DNA of 64,000 bases from Streptomyces eurocidicus (GCF_002891295.1 NZ_LGUI01000007.1:40202-104201); one strand, 5' to 3'; counted from the first letter of the stretch, positions 9,669 through 18,463 are shown. Made by a program: numbers and translations. Notes: generated by a model not told the origin, from the letters alone.

Positions 9669-11164
9669 GCCCCGAGACCAGCTCGGATCTGCCGGTCCTT
9701 CCGCAGAGGATGACCATCCCGGCCGGTCCCGCGCCGCTGCCCAAGGAGTTCCCCGGCTACCGGAGCCTGGACCAGGAGGTCAGCGTCGACCGGCTGCCGA
9801 TCACCGGGCGCATCCCGGAGTGGCTGACCGGCACCCTGATCCGCAACGGCCCCGCCAAGTTCGAACTCGGCGACTACCGCCTCACGCACTGGTTCAACGG
9901 GCTCGGCATGCTCCACTCGTACTCCTTTTCCAACGGCCAGGTCTCGTACGTCAACCGGCACCTGCGCACCAAGGCGTACGACCTGTGGATGGACAAGGGC
10001 GAGTTCCACGGCAAGCAGTACGGCCTGGAGCTCGACCCCTGCCAGAAGCTGTTCGGCCGCCACATGTCCGCGTACTCGCCCAACATCAGCGACAACCCCA
10101 GCGTCAACCTGATGAAGGTCGCGGAGAAGTTCTACGCGATCAACGAGTCGCCGATGTGGATGGAGTTCGACCCGCTGAAGCTGGAGGCGCACGGGGAGCA
10201 CACCTTCAAGGACCAGTTCCTCGGTGAGGTCTCCACCCCGCACCCGCACTTCGACTTCCACAAGCGCGCGGTCATCAACTACACGACGAAGATGACGGAC
10301 GGGAACGCCTACCAGGTGTTCTACATCCCCGAGAACGAGGCCGTGCAGAAGCCGCTGGCCGTCGTCGACATCGACGACCCGTGCTACATGCACAGCTTCG
10401 CGGTGACCGAGAACTATGTGATCCTCGTCGAGTTCCCCGTCGTCCTCGACACGGAGAAGTTCCGCGACCCGGGCTACCCCTTCGTCGCCTGTATGAGCTG
10501 GCAGCCCGAGAGGCCCGCCCGCTTCCTGGTCGTCGACAAGCGCGAGGGCAAGGTCACCCGCACCTTCGAGAGCGAGGCGTTCTTCGCCTTCCACCACGTC
10601 AACGCCGCCGAGATCGGCAACGACATCGTCGTGGACATCGCCGCCACCCACACCCCCTACGAGTCCGTGCTCGGCCTGCCGCCCACCGAGGGCCAGTTCG
10701 ACCTGGACGCCTACGGGTACGCGCTGCGCCGCTACACCCTGCCGATGGCCGGGTCGAGCGACACGGTCGGCTGGGAGCACCTCTCCCCGCGCGGCATCGA
10801 GATGCCGACGATCAACTACCGGGGCAACAACGGCCGGACGTACCGCTACGCCTACGGCATCAGCTCTTCGCCCAAGAGCCTGATGGCGATGAACCGGCTC
10901 TCCAAGATCGACATCGTCGACGGCTCGTACAAGACCTGGTACGAGCGGGGCTGCTTCCCCAGCGAGGGGGTCTTCGTCCAGCGTCCCGGGGCCACCGGGG
11001 AGGACGACGGCGTCCTGCTGTCGGGCGTGCTCGACGCCAAGACCGGCAAGTCCTTCATGCTCGTGCTGGACGCCCGGTCGTTCGAGGAGCTGGGGCGCGC
11101 CCATGTGCCGCACCACATCCCCAACGACTTCCACGGGCAGTTCCACGCCGGCCTGGTGCGCTGA
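9665..11164 (+). CDS. Carotenoid-cleavage-oxygenase family protein
   Basis: A 499-residue non-haem iron oxygenase of the carotenoid cleavage dioxygenase / RPE65 / apocarotenoid oxygenase family, which cleaves (or, in some members, isomerises) conjugated C=C bonds. The four iron-binding histidines are visible in their usual contexts: H193 (TPHPHFD), H243 (YMHSFAVT), H310 or H311 (AFHHVNAAE) and H490 (NDFHGQFH). The N-terminal IPEWLTGTLIRNGPAKFE is the family's typical opening. The ATG lies in an ATGA overlap with the previous gene and has a strong AAGGAGAG site. No carotenoid-forming genes are in the window, so the substrate may be a polyene made by the upstream synthase, or a stilbene-like aryl alkene; both are inference. 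The family call is firm, the reaction is not. Confidence 0.95.
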   Translation: MSPETSSDLPVLPQRMTIPAGPAPLPKEFPGYRSLDQEVSVDRLPITGRIPEWLTGTLIRNGPAKFELGDYRLTHWFNGLGMLHSYSFSNGQVSYVNRHLRTKAYDLWMDKGEFHGKQYGLELDPCQKLFGRHMSAYSPNISDNPSVNLMKVAEKFYAINESPMWMEFDPLKLEAHGEHTFKDQFLGEVSTPHPHFDFHKRAVINYTTKMTDGNAYQVFYIPENEAVQKPLAVVDIDDPCYMHSFAVTENYVILVEFPVVLDTEKFRDPGYPFVACMSWQPERPARFLVVDKREGKVTRTFESEAFFAFHHVNAAEIGNDIVVDIAATHTPYESVLGLPPTEGQFDLDAYGYALRRYTLPMAGSSDTVGWEHLSPRGIEMPTINYRGNNGRTYRYAYGISSSPKSLMAMNRLSKIDIVDGSYKTWYERGCFPSEGVFVQRPGATGEDDGVLLSGVLDAKTGKSFMLVLDARSFEELGRAHVPHHIPNDFHGQFHAGLVR

Positions 11165-11170
11165 CAGCGG

Positions 11171-11201
11171 CCCGGACGAGCCCGGACGAGGCCCGGACGA
11201 G
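11171..11201 (+). repeat. Three short direct repeats after the oxygenase gene
   Basis: Three copies of the 10-mer CCCGGACGAG stand head to tail (11171-11180, 11181-11190, 11192-11201) in the short gap between two convergent genes. This is simple local duplication; no function is evident. Confidence 0.6.
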
Positions 11202-11263
11202 TGGGGTCGGGGAGCGTGGCACGGCCACTGCCCGCGCGGGGCAGCGGCCGGCGGCGGGCCGGG

Positions 11264-12016
11264 TCAGCCGGCCCACGCCTGGCGGAGGTACTTCATCGTG
11301 CCGAGGCCGATGCCGCCGTCCGCGTAGAGGACCTGGCCCGTGATGTAGCGGGCCTCGTCCGAGGCGAGGAACGCGATCACCCCGGAGATGTCCTGGGGGC
11401 GGCCGATGCGGCCGAGCGGGATATGGCTGCCACGCCGCTCCCGCTCCTCCCGCGTCGGCCCGTACATGTCCCCGGCCCCCTCGGTCTGGATCATTCCGGG
11501 GCCGACCGCGTTCACCCGTATTCCGAGTTCCGCGTATTCCACGGCGGCCTGCCGGGTGAGGGCGTTGACGGCCGCCTTCGCCGCGGGATAGATGCCGGAC
11601 TCGGCGCGGGTGGTCTCGGCGAGAAAGGACGTGAGATTGATGACCGAGCCGCCGCCGCTGCGGGCCATGACCGGGGTCAGGGTCTGCAGGCACAACAGGC
11701 TGCCGAGCACATTGATGTCCATGACCCGCCGATAGCGCTCGACGGTCGTCTCGGCGAGCGGGATGAATTCCCAGACGCCCGCGTTGTTGACCAGGACATC
11801 CAGCCGGTCGAGGCCGTCGGCCAGCTCCTGCACGGCCTCCGGGTCGGTCACATCGCACCGGACGGCCCGGCCGCCGGTCAGCTCGGCGACCTCGGCGACG
11901 GCCTCGTCCCGGTCCGCGGCGACCACGGAAAAGCCTTCCGCGGCCAGCCGGATCGCGGTCTCCCGGCCGATTCCATGGGCCGCGCCGGTGACGACGGAAA
12001 CGGGTTTCCCGGTCAT
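11264..12016 (-). CDS. Short-chain dehydrogenase/reductase
   Basis: A 250-residue classical SDR using NAD(P). It has the Rossmann motif TGAAHGIG near the N-terminus, the NNAG motif, the catalytic YPAAK pair and a C-terminal LYADGG typical of FabG-like SDRs. The ATG at 12016 has the site AAAGGAGA at good spacing. It is convergent with the oxygenase gene and divergent from the aldehyde dehydrogenase gene. With those neighbours it is a candidate for reducing an aldehyde or ketone, or oxidising an alcohol, released by the pathway. SDR substrates cannot be read from sequence; a role as FabG paralogue is also possible. Confidence 0.93.
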   Translation of the reverse strand: MTGKPVSVVTGAAHGIGRETAIRLAAEGFSVVAADRDEAVAEVAELTGGRAVRCDVTDPEAVQELADGLDRLDVLVNNAGVWEFIPLAETTVERYRRVMDINVLGSLLCLQTLTPVMARSGGGSVINLTSFLAETTRAESGIYPAAKAAVNALTRQAAVEYAELGIRVNAVGPGMIQTEGAGDMYGPTREERERRGSHIPLGRIGRPQDISGVIAFLASDEARYITGQVLYADGGIGLGTMKYLRQAWAG

Positions 12017-12189
12017 GGGATTCTCCTTTTCTCGATAGGTGAAGGGGCGGCGCCCGCCGCACCGTTGACAACATAGCGAAGGTAATTGCCGTTGAAAAGC
12101 CCGTATTTGCTGGTACGGGACTCGACGGCCGCCAGGATTTCAAATTATTGGGCCGGACCCGAAACCGGTGCCATGGGAGGTATTTCGCG
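12017..12189. promoter_or_regulatory. Divergent promoter region of SDR and aldehyde dehydrogenase
   Basis: This 173-base gap feeds two divergent genes and is richer in A/T than the coding DNA beside it. TTGACA (12063-12068) and a TTGAAA (about 12091) are possible -35 boxes for the rightward gene. GGGAGG just before 12190 is its ribosome site. No clear operator palindrome was found. Confidence 0.45.
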
Positions 12190-13653
12190 ATGACGAACAG
12201 CCCGGAAGAGCGCAGGATGCTGATCGGCGGCCAGTGGGTCGAGGCCGCGGACGGCGCGACCTTCGAGACCGTGGACCCGGCCACCGAGAAGGTGCTGGCC
12301 ACCGTGCCCTGGGCCCGGGGCGCCGACGTCGACCGCGCGGTGCGCGCGGCCCGCGAGGCGTTCGAGCCCGGCTCGGCGTGGCGCAAGATGCCGCCGTCGG
12401 CGCGCGGCCGGATCATCCACAAGATCGGTGACCTGATCCTGGAGCACCGCGACGAGCTGGCCCTGCTGGAGTCGAAGGACAACGGCAAGCCCGTGTCCTT
12501 CGCCGGCTTCGCCGACGTCCCGATGGCCGCGGACACCTTCCACTACATGTCCGGCTGGGCGACGAAGATCGAGGGGAACACCATCCCCATGTCGTCCGCG
12601 TCGCCGGGCCGCTTCCTCTCCTTCACCCAGCGCGAGCCGCTCGGCGTCGTCGCCCAGATCGTGCCCTGGAACTACCCCCTGCTGATGGCCGCCTGGAAGC
12701 TGGCCCCGGCGCTGGCGGCCGGCTGCACCATCGTCCTCAAGCCCGCCGAGCAGACCCCGCTCACCGCGCTGCGCCTCGGCGAGCTGATCCAGGAGGCGGG
12801 CGTCCCGGACGGTGTCGTCAACATCATCACCGGTGACGGCTCGACCGGCGCCGCGCTGGTCGCCCACCCGGATGTGAACAAGGTGGCGTTCACGGGCTCG
12901 ACCGAGGTCGGCAAGGAGATCATCCGGGCCTCGGCCGACAATGTGAAGAAGGTGACGCTGGAGCTGGGCGGCAAGTCCCCCAACGTCGTCTACGCCGACG
13001 CCGACCTGGAGAAGGCGATCGCCAAGTCCGCCGAGGCGATCTTCTTCAACCAGGGCGAGACCTGCTTCGCCGGCTCGCGCCTCTATGTGGAGCGCTCGGT
13101 GCACGACGAGGTGGTGGCCGGGCTCAAGGCCGCCGCCGAGCAGATCACCGTGGGGGCCGGCACCGAGCCGACCACCGTGATGGGCCCGCTGGTCTCCGCC
13201 GAGCACTTCGACCGCGTCATGGAGTACGTCGAGTCCGGTGTGGCGGAGGGCGCGACCCTGTGCACGGGTGGCCGGCGCGTCGGTGACAAGGGCTATTTCA
13301 TGGCCCCGACCATCTTCACGGACACCAAGCCGCACATGCGGATCGTCGCCGAGGAGATCTTCGGCCCGGTGCTGGTCGTGCTGCCCTTCGACAGCCTCGA
13401 CGAGATCGTCGCCATCGAGAAGGACAACCCGTACGGGCTGGCGGCCGGCGTGTTCACCCGCGACATCGACAAGGCGTTCCACACCGCCTCGGCGATGCAG
13501 GCGGGCACGGTGTTCGTGAACACCTGGAACACCGTGGACGCGGCGCTGCCCTTCGGCGGCTACAAGCAGTCCGGCTGGGGCCGGGAGCTGGGCCACGCGG
13601 TGCTGGAGAACTACCTGGAGACCAAGAGCATCATCGCCGAGCTCGGCCGCTGA
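12190..13653 (+). CDS. NAD(P)-dependent aldehyde dehydrogenase
   Basis: A 487-residue ALDH-superfamily enzyme converting an aldehyde to an acid. The catalytic cysteine is C292 (GETCFAG) and the general-base glutamate is E258 (LELGGKSPN); VPWNYPLLM and the C-terminal FGGYKQSG loop are also typical. An upstream in-frame extension exists, but the ATG at 12190 is chosen because GGGAGG lies nine bases before it. The sequence resembles betaine-, phenylacetaldehyde- and retinal-type ALDHs without pointing to one. Beside a carbon-carbon cleaving oxygenase it is a natural candidate to oxidise the aldehyde product. It ends just before a strong bidirectional hairpin. Confidence 0.95.
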   Translation: MTNSPEERRMLIGGQWVEAADGATFETVDPATEKVLATVPWARGADVDRAVRAAREAFEPGSAWRKMPPSARGRIIHKIGDLILEHRDELALLESKDNGKPVSFAGFADVPMAADTFHYMSGWATKIEGNTIPMSSASPGRFLSFTQREPLGVVAQIVPWNYPLLMAAWKLAPALAAGCTIVLKPAEQTPLTALRLGELIQEAGVPDGVVNIITGDGSTGAALVAHPDVNKVAFTGSTEVGKEIIRASADNVKKVTLELGGKSPNVVYADADLEKAIAKSAEAIFFNQGETCFAGSRLYVERSVHDEVVAGLKAAAEQITVGAGTEPTTVMGPLVSAEHFDRVMEYVESGVAEGATLCTGGRRVGDKGYFMAPTIFTDTKPHMRIVAEEIFGPVLVVLPFDSLDEIVAIEKDNPYGLAAGVFTRDIDKAFHTASAMQAGTVFVNTWNTVDAALPFGGYKQSGWGRELGHAVLENYLETKSIIAELGR

Positions 13654-13696
13654 GGCTCCGGGGAGCCGCTCCGGGCGGCTCTCCCGGGAGACACGG

Positions 13697-13731
13697 CGGC
13701 GGCGGGTGACCGGTCCGGTCACCCGCCGCCG
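13697..13731. terminator. Bidirectional terminator hairpin
   Basis: A perfect 15-bp stem (13697-13711 with 13717-13731) and a 5-base loop lie between the convergent aldehyde dehydrogenase and luciferase-like genes. There is no U-tract, as is common for Streptomyces hairpins. Confidence 0.8.
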
Positions 13732-13747
13732 TACGCGTGCGCGGGGC

Positions 13748-14779
13748 TCAGTCCATGAGCTCGGCGATCGTGCGCAGGACGCGCGGGTCCTCGTCCCGGA
13801 CGAGCATGGTGGTGACCACCGTCTCGTCCCACGCGGCCAGATCGTCACGGATCTTGTCCTTGCCGCCGACGAGGGCCACGTCCTGCACCAGGGCGGCCGG
13901 GACCGCCGCGACGGCGTCCTTCTTGTGCCCGGCCAGATAGAGGTTCTGGATCTTCTCGACGTCGGCCTCGTAGCCCATCCGGGCCACCACGTCGGCGTGG
14001 AAGTTGGCGCCCTTGGCGCCCATGCCGCCGACGTACAGGGCGATCAGCGGGCGGAGCTTGTCGATGCCCCGCTCCAGGTCGTCGTCGAGCACGATGGGCG
14101 CGCTGACGAGGACCTCGAAGTCCGCCGCCGGGGAGCGCTCGCCGGACCGCTTCCGGAAGCCCTCCGCCAGCCGCTCCCGGTAGTAGGCGTCGCTGCGCGG
14201 CGAGAAGAAGAACGGCAGCCAGCCGTCGGCGATCTCCCCGGCCAGCGCCACGTTCTTCGGCCCCTCGGCCGCCAGCAGGATCGGGATCTCGCGGCGCAGC
14301 GGGTGCAGCGTCGACTTCAGCGGCTTGCCCAGGCCCGTACCGCCCGGGAACGGCAGCCGGTAGTGCTCGCCGGCGTACTCCACCGGGCGCTCCCGCGCGA
14401 TGACGGCGCGGACGATGTCGACGTACTCCCGGGTCCGGGCCAGCGGCTTGGGGTACGGCAGGCCGTACCAGCCCTCCACCACCTGGGGGCCGGAGGCGCC
14501 GAGGCCGAGGACGAACCGGCCGCCGGAGAGGTGGTCGAGGGTGAGCGCCGTCATGGCGGTCGCGGTGGGGGTGCGCGCGGACATCTGCATGATGCCGGTG
14601 CCGAGCCGCAGCCGCTCGGTCCGCGCCCCCCACCAGGCCAGCGGTGCCACGGCGTCCGAGCCGTACGCCTCGGCGGTCCACAGCGAGTCGAATCCGAGCC
14701 GCTCGGCCTCCGCGACGAGACCCTCCACGCCCGTGGGGGGCTTCGCGGACCAGTAGCCGGAGTGGTACCCGAACTTCAT
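13748..14779 (-). CDS. Luciferase-like (LLM class), probably F420-dependent oxidoreductase
   Basis: A 343-residue TIM-barrel flavin/F420 enzyme of the bacterial-luciferase superfamily. The opening MKFGYHSGYW, the LGLGASGPQVVEGWYG stretch and the central REIPILLAAEGPKN resemble the actinobacterial F420 family (MER-like) rather than FMN monooxygenases. It may transfer hydride to or from a C=C or C=O bond. The ATG at 14779 follows AGGAG. It lies 51 bases downstream of the acyl-CoA carboxylase gene on the same strand, so the two are likely co-transcribed. Cofactor and substrate are inferred from family resemblance only. Confidence 0.88.
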   Translation of the reverse strand: MKFGYHSGYWSAKPPTGVEGLVAEAERLGFDSLWTAEAYGSDAVAPLAWWGARTERLRLGTGIMQMSARTPTATAMTALTLDHLSGGRFVLGLGASGPQVVEGWYGLPYPKPLARTREYVDIVRAVIARERPVEYAGEHYRLPFPGGTGLGKPLKSTLHPLRREIPILLAAEGPKNVALAGEIADGWLPFFFSPRSDAYYRERLAEGFRKRSGERSPAADFEVLVSAPIVLDDDLERGIDKLRPLIALYVGGMGAKGANFHADVVARMGYEADVEKIQNLYLAGHKKDAVAAVPAALVQDVALVGGKDKIRDDLAAWDETVVTTMLVRDEDPRVLRTIAELMD

Positions 14780-14830
14780 GGAGTCTCCTGACGGTGCTTC
14801 ATCGGGGGCGGCGGGACGGTGGGGCGGTGC

Positions 14831-16390
14831 TCACTGCGGCGGGTTGCCGTGCTTGCGCGAGGGGAGGTCGGCGTGCTTGCCGCGCAGCATCCGCAGGCCG
14901 TCGATCAGGGCGGAGCGGGTCTCCCGGGGGTCGATCACGTCGTCCACCAGGCCGCGCTCGGCGGCGTAGTACGGGTGCATCAGATCGGCCTTGTACTCCT
15001 CGATCTTCTGCGCCCGTACGGCGTCCGGGTCCTCGGCGGCGGCGATCTCGCGGCGGAAGATGACGTTGGCCGCGCCCTCGGCGCCCATGACGGCGATCTC
15101 GTTGCTCGGCCAGGCGAGGGTGAGGTCGGCGCCGATCGACTGGGAGTCCATGACGATGTACGCGCCGCCGTACGCCTTGCGCAGGATGACCGAGACCCGG
15201 GGCACCGTGGCGTTGCAGTAGGCGTAGAGCAGCTTGGCGCCGTGCCGGATGATGCCGCCGTGCTCCTGGTCGACGCCGGGCAGGAAGCCGGGCACGTCGA
15301 CGAGGGTGACCAGCGGGATGTTGAAGGCGTCGCAGGTGGAGACGAAGCGGGCGGCCTTCTCGCTGGCGTGGATGTCCAGCACGCCGGCGTACGAGGCGGG
15401 CTGGTTGGCGACGATGCCGACGACGTGGCCGTCCAGCCGGGCCAGGACGCACAGCACATTGGTCGCCCAGCCGGCGTGCACCTCGAAGACCTCGCCGTCG
15501 TCCACGATCTCCTCGACGACGACGCGCATGTCGTACGAGCGATTGGGGTCGGCGGGGACGAGGTCCAGGAGCGCGTCGTTCGACCGGTCGGCCCGGTCGG
15601 TGGGCAGCTCGTGGGGCGGCAGCTCGCGGTTGTTGGCGGGCAGCAGCGACAGGAGGTAGCGGACGTCCTCCAGGCAGCTCTCCTCGTCGTCGTAGGCGAG
15701 CGAGGCCACCCCGGAGACCGTGGCGTGCACATCGGCGCCGCCGAGGCCGTTCTGGCTGATCTCCTCGCCGGTGACGGCGCGGACGACGTCCGGGCCGGTG
15801 ATGAACATCTGGGAGATGTCCCGCACCATGAACACGAAGTCGGTGAGGGCGGGGGAGTAGGCGGCGCCGCCCGCGCAGGGCCCGAGCATCACGCTGATCT
15901 GCGGGATGACGCCGGAGGCCCGGACGTTGCGCTGGAAGATGCCGCCGTAGCCGGCGAGCGCCGAGACGCCCTCCTGGATCCGGGCGCCGGCCCCGTCGTT
16001 CAGGCTGACCAGGGGCGCGCCGGCCGCCGCGGCCAGGTCCATGATCTTGTGGATCTTCTGGGCGTGCGCCTCGCCGAGCGCGCCGCCGAAGATCCGGAAG
16101 TCATGCGCGTAGACGAAGACGGTACGGCCGTGGACGGTGCCCCAGCCGGTGATCACGCCATCGGAGTGCGGCCGCCGGTCCTCCAGCCCGAAGCCCCGGG
16201 CGCGGTGTCTGCGTAACCCCTCGACCTCGGTGAACGACCCCTTGTCGAGCAGCAGGTCGATGCGCTCGTGGGCGGTCAGCTTGCCCTTGGCGTGCTGGCG
16301 TTCGGTGGCCGCGGGGTCCTGGCCCGCCCGTGCCCCGGACTTCAGCTCCTGGAGTTCGGCGATCCGCTCGTGCAGCGTCCCGTCACCCAT
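14831..16390 (-). CDS. Acyl-CoA carboxylase, carboxyltransferase (beta) subunit
   Basis: A 519-residue biotin-dependent carboxyltransferase of the PccB/AccD5 type, which moves CO2 from biotinyl carrier to acetyl- or propionyl-CoA, giving malonyl- or methylmalonyl-CoA. The N- and C-terminal crotonase-like halves are both present: the GGALGEAHAQKIHKIMDLA and GAGARIQEGV region in the first, and the DVPGFLPG and GGAYIVMDS regions in the second. No alpha (biotin carboxylase/BCCP) or epsilon gene is nearby, so it would use a partner encoded elsewhere. In this cluster it probably raises extender supply for the synthases. It is divergent from the second P450 gene. Acetyl versus propionyl preference is not decided here. 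Confidence 0.94.
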   Translation of the reverse strand: MGDGTLHERIAELQELKSGARAGQDPAATERQHAKGKLTAHERIDLLLDKGSFTEVEGLRRHRARGFGLEDRRPHSDGVITGWGTVHGRTVFVYAHDFRIFGGALGEAHAQKIHKIMDLAAAAGAPLVSLNDGAGARIQEGVSALAGYGGIFQRNVRASGVIPQISVMLGPCAGGAAYSPALTDFVFMVRDISQMFITGPDVVRAVTGEEISQNGLGGADVHATVSGVASLAYDDEESCLEDVRYLLSLLPANNRELPPHELPTDRADRSNDALLDLVPADPNRSYDMRVVVEEIVDDGEVFEVHAGWATNVLCVLARLDGHVVGIVANQPASYAGVLDIHASEKAARFVSTCDAFNIPLVTLVDVPGFLPGVDQEHGGIIRHGAKLLYAYCNATVPRVSVILRKAYGGAYIVMDSQSIGADLTLAWPSNEIAVMGAEGAANVIFRREIAAAEDPDAVRAQKIEEYKADLMHPYYAAERGLVDDVIDPRETRSALIDGLRMLRGKHADLPSRKHGNPPQ

Positions 16391-16674
16391 GTGTAATTAC
16401 GCTCCGCATCCGCTGCAGGCCGTGGTGTTGCAAAAGAATCGGCAGTCCATTGCGATGGCCGTCCAGTCGAACACGAAACCCGGCCGGCCCGCATCGGTCC
16501 GGGCCGAACACTGGACAAAAGTACAGTCTGCACACGCCCCGGCCCCGCGCAATGTATCGAAAGTTCAATTTACGATGCATCCACCAGGTGCTAGCTTCCC
16601 GCTCGGTGGCCTCTTGTCTTTCTCTGCCCCAGAAAAGGTCGGCCGGAAATGCGAACTCGCGGAAGGGAGCCTCA
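16391..16674. promoter_or_regulatory. AT-richer divergent region between carboxylase and P450
   Basis: The 284 bases between two divergent genes hold both promoters. The part around 16550-16630 is unusually A/T-rich for this window. The ribosome site GGAAGGGAG sits just before the GTG at 16675. In-frame upstream codons exist for the P450 but lack a good site and P450-like sequence. No convincing operator was identified. Confidence 0.45.
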
Positions 16675-17949
16675 GTGAGCGGCAACATAGTGGACCTGGA
16701 GGAATTTGGTCCAGTGTTTACCGAGAATCCCTATCCGATTTATCGGGAGCTGCGGGCGAGAGGCCCCGTGCACCGGGTGCGGTTGCCCGGCGGCCTGGAG
16801 GCGTGGCTCGTCGTCAGCTACGAGGAGGCGCGGGCCGCGCTCGGCGACGCGCGGCTGCGCAAGGACTGGTCCTTCGCCGCCCCCGAGCTGCGCAGGATGC
16901 GCACCGGCAGCGAGGAGAACACCACCCAGCTGTTCGGCCGGAGCATGCTGAGCGCCGACCCGCCGGACCACAGCCGGCTGCGGAAGCTGGTCTCCAAGGC
17001 GTTCACCCCGCGCCGGATCGAGGCCCTGCGGCCGAGGATCGAGGAGCTCACCGCGAACCTGGTCGGCGCCCTGCCGGGGGGTGGCCGGGCCGATGTCATG
17101 GAGGCGCTGGCCTATCCGCTGCCCATCGCCGTGATCTGCGAGATCCTCGGGGTGCCCGCCCTGGACCAGGACCGCTTCCAGGAGGCGTCCAACAAGCTGA
17201 TCTCCTCGGACGCCCCGACGCCCGACTACTTCGAGAGCGCCACGCGGCTGAACGCGTACCTCGACGAGCTGGTCGCGGAGAAGCGGCGGGCGCCCGGGGA
17301 CGACGTCCTCAGCGCGCTCGTCCACGTCACCGACGAGGACGGCGGGCGGCTGAGCGACGAGGAGCTGCGCGGCACGGCGTTCGTCCTGCTCTTCGCGGGC
17401 CACGAGACCACCGTCAACCTCATCGGCAACGCCACGCTGGCCCTGCTGACGCACCCGGAGCAGCTGGCCGCGGTGCGCGAGGACTGGTCGCTGCTGGACG
17501 GGGCGATCGAGGAGACGCTGCGCTGGGAGGGGCCGGTGGAGGCGACGACCTGGCGGTTCGCCTCGGAGGACCTGACGATCGGGGACACCCTGATCCCGGG
17601 TGACGGCGACATCGTCCTGATCTCCCTGGTGTCCGGGAACCGCGACGAGGGGGTCTACGAGGACCCGGAGTCCTTCGACATCCGCCGGCGGACGGGCGGC
17701 CACCTGGCCTTCGGGCACGGCATCCACTACTGCCTGGGGGCGGCGCTGGCCCGGATGGAGGCCCGGATCGCGCTCCGCGCCCTCTTCGAGGGCTTCCCCC
17801 GGATGACGCTCGGCACCCCGGTGGACGAGCTCCGCTGGCGCCCGGGGATGCCGATGCGCGGTCTGCTCACCCTCCCCGTCGACCTGGGAGGGCCCGCCGG
17901 GACCCCGCTGTACGGGGGCCGGGAGGTCCCGGCGGCGGCCGCGGCATGA
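16675..17949 (+). CDS. Cytochrome P450 (CYP105/107-like tailoring type)
   Basis: A 424-residue P450 of the soluble actinobacterial tailoring class. It has AGHETT from residue 241, ExxR (E280-R283) and the haem loop FGHGIHYCLG with ligand C353. GTG at 16675 is chosen for its GGAAGGGAG site and because P450 homology (ENPYPIYREL) starts soon after. It shares little with the P450 at 5821, so the two are not a recent duplication. It likely hydroxylates or epoxidises a cluster product. It ends at a perfect terminator. No ferredoxin gene lies next to it. Confidence 0.94.
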   Translation: MSGNIVDLEEFGPVFTENPYPIYRELRARGPVHRVRLPGGLEAWLVVSYEEARAALGDARLRKDWSFAAPELRRMRTGSEENTTQLFGRSMLSADPPDHSRLRKLVSKAFTPRRIEALRPRIEELTANLVGALPGGGRADVMEALAYPLPIAVICEILGVPALDQDRFQEASNKLISSDAPTPDYFESATRLNAYLDELVAEKRRAPGDDVLSALVHVTDEDGGRLSDEELRGTAFVLLFAGHETTVNLIGNATLALLTHPEQLAAVREDWSLLDGAIEETLRWEGPVEATTWRFASEDLTIGDTLIPGDGDIVLISLVSGNRDEGVYEDPESFDIRRRTGGHLAFGHGIHYCLGAALARMEARIALRALFEGFPRMTLGTPVDELRWRPGMPMRGLLTLPVDLGGPAGTPLYGGREVPAAAAA

Positions 17950-17970
17950 CGCCGTGACCGGTCCTGCGGC

Positions 17971-18003
17971 GAAGGGGCCCGCGTGTGTCACGCGGGCCCC
18001 TTC
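17971..18003. terminator. Bidirectional terminator hairpin
   Basis: A perfect 15-bp stem (17971-17985 with 17989-18003) and a 3-base loop lie between the convergent P450 and SufU-like genes. Confidence 0.88.
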
Positions 18004-18004
18004 G

Positions 18005-18463
18005 TCACCCCTGTCCGCCCGTGGCGGCCAGCGCCCGGTCGGTCGCGTCCTGCCAGGCCGTCCAGCTCAGCAGCGCGCACTTGACCCGCGCGGGGTATTT
18101 GGAGACGCCGGCGAAGGCGACCGCGTCGTCCAGCAGCTCCTCGTCCGCCTCACCGGGCGCGGTCCGGCCCTTGGACCGCATCAGCTCCAGGAACGCGTCC
18201 CGGATGCGCTCCGCCTCGGCCAGGTCGCGGCCGACCAGGAGGGTGTTGAGCACGGAGGCGCTGGCCTGGCTGATGGAGCAGCCCTGCCCCTCGTACGAGA
18301 CGTCCCGTACGAGGCGGCCGTCGAGCTTCACCCGCAGGGTGATCTCGTCGCCGCAGGTGGGGCTCACGTGGTGCGCCTCGGCGTCGCCGTCGCGCAGCCC
18401 TCGACCGTGCGGGTTCTTGTAGTGATCGAGGATCACTTCCCGGTACATCGAGTCGAGATTCAT
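18005..18463 (-). CDS. SufU-like iron-sulfur scaffold / sulfur acceptor protein
   Basis: A 152-residue NifU/IscU-N family protein of the SufU type. It has the three conserved cysteines C37 (SPTCGDE), C62 (GQGCSIS) and C129 (KCALLSW) plus D39, the set that binds zinc and takes sulfur from a cysteine desulfurase. In actinobacteria SufU normally sits in the suf operon with sufS, sufB, sufC and sufD. Here there is no suf gene; it precedes an exporter gene by 12 bases on the same strand. It looks complete and so may be a second, cluster-associated copy. Whether the chromosome has another copy cannot be seen from the window. Confidence 0.9.
   Translation of the reverse strand: MNLDSMYREVILDHYKNPHGRGLRDGDAEAHHVSPTCGDEITLRVKLDGRLVRDVSYEGQGCSISQASASVLNTLLVGRDLAEAERIRDAFLELMRSKGRTAPGEADEELLDDAVAFAGVSKYPARVKCALLSWTAWQDATDRALAATGGQG

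Noticed and set aside
14400..15063. Plus-strand open frames between the LLM and carboxylase genes
   Set aside because: They are antisense shadows of two well-supported minus-strand genes.
16330..16674. N-terminal extension of the second P450
   Set aside because: The extension overlaps the carboxylase start on the other strand, lacks P450-like sequence, and a strong ribosome site precedes GTG 16675.
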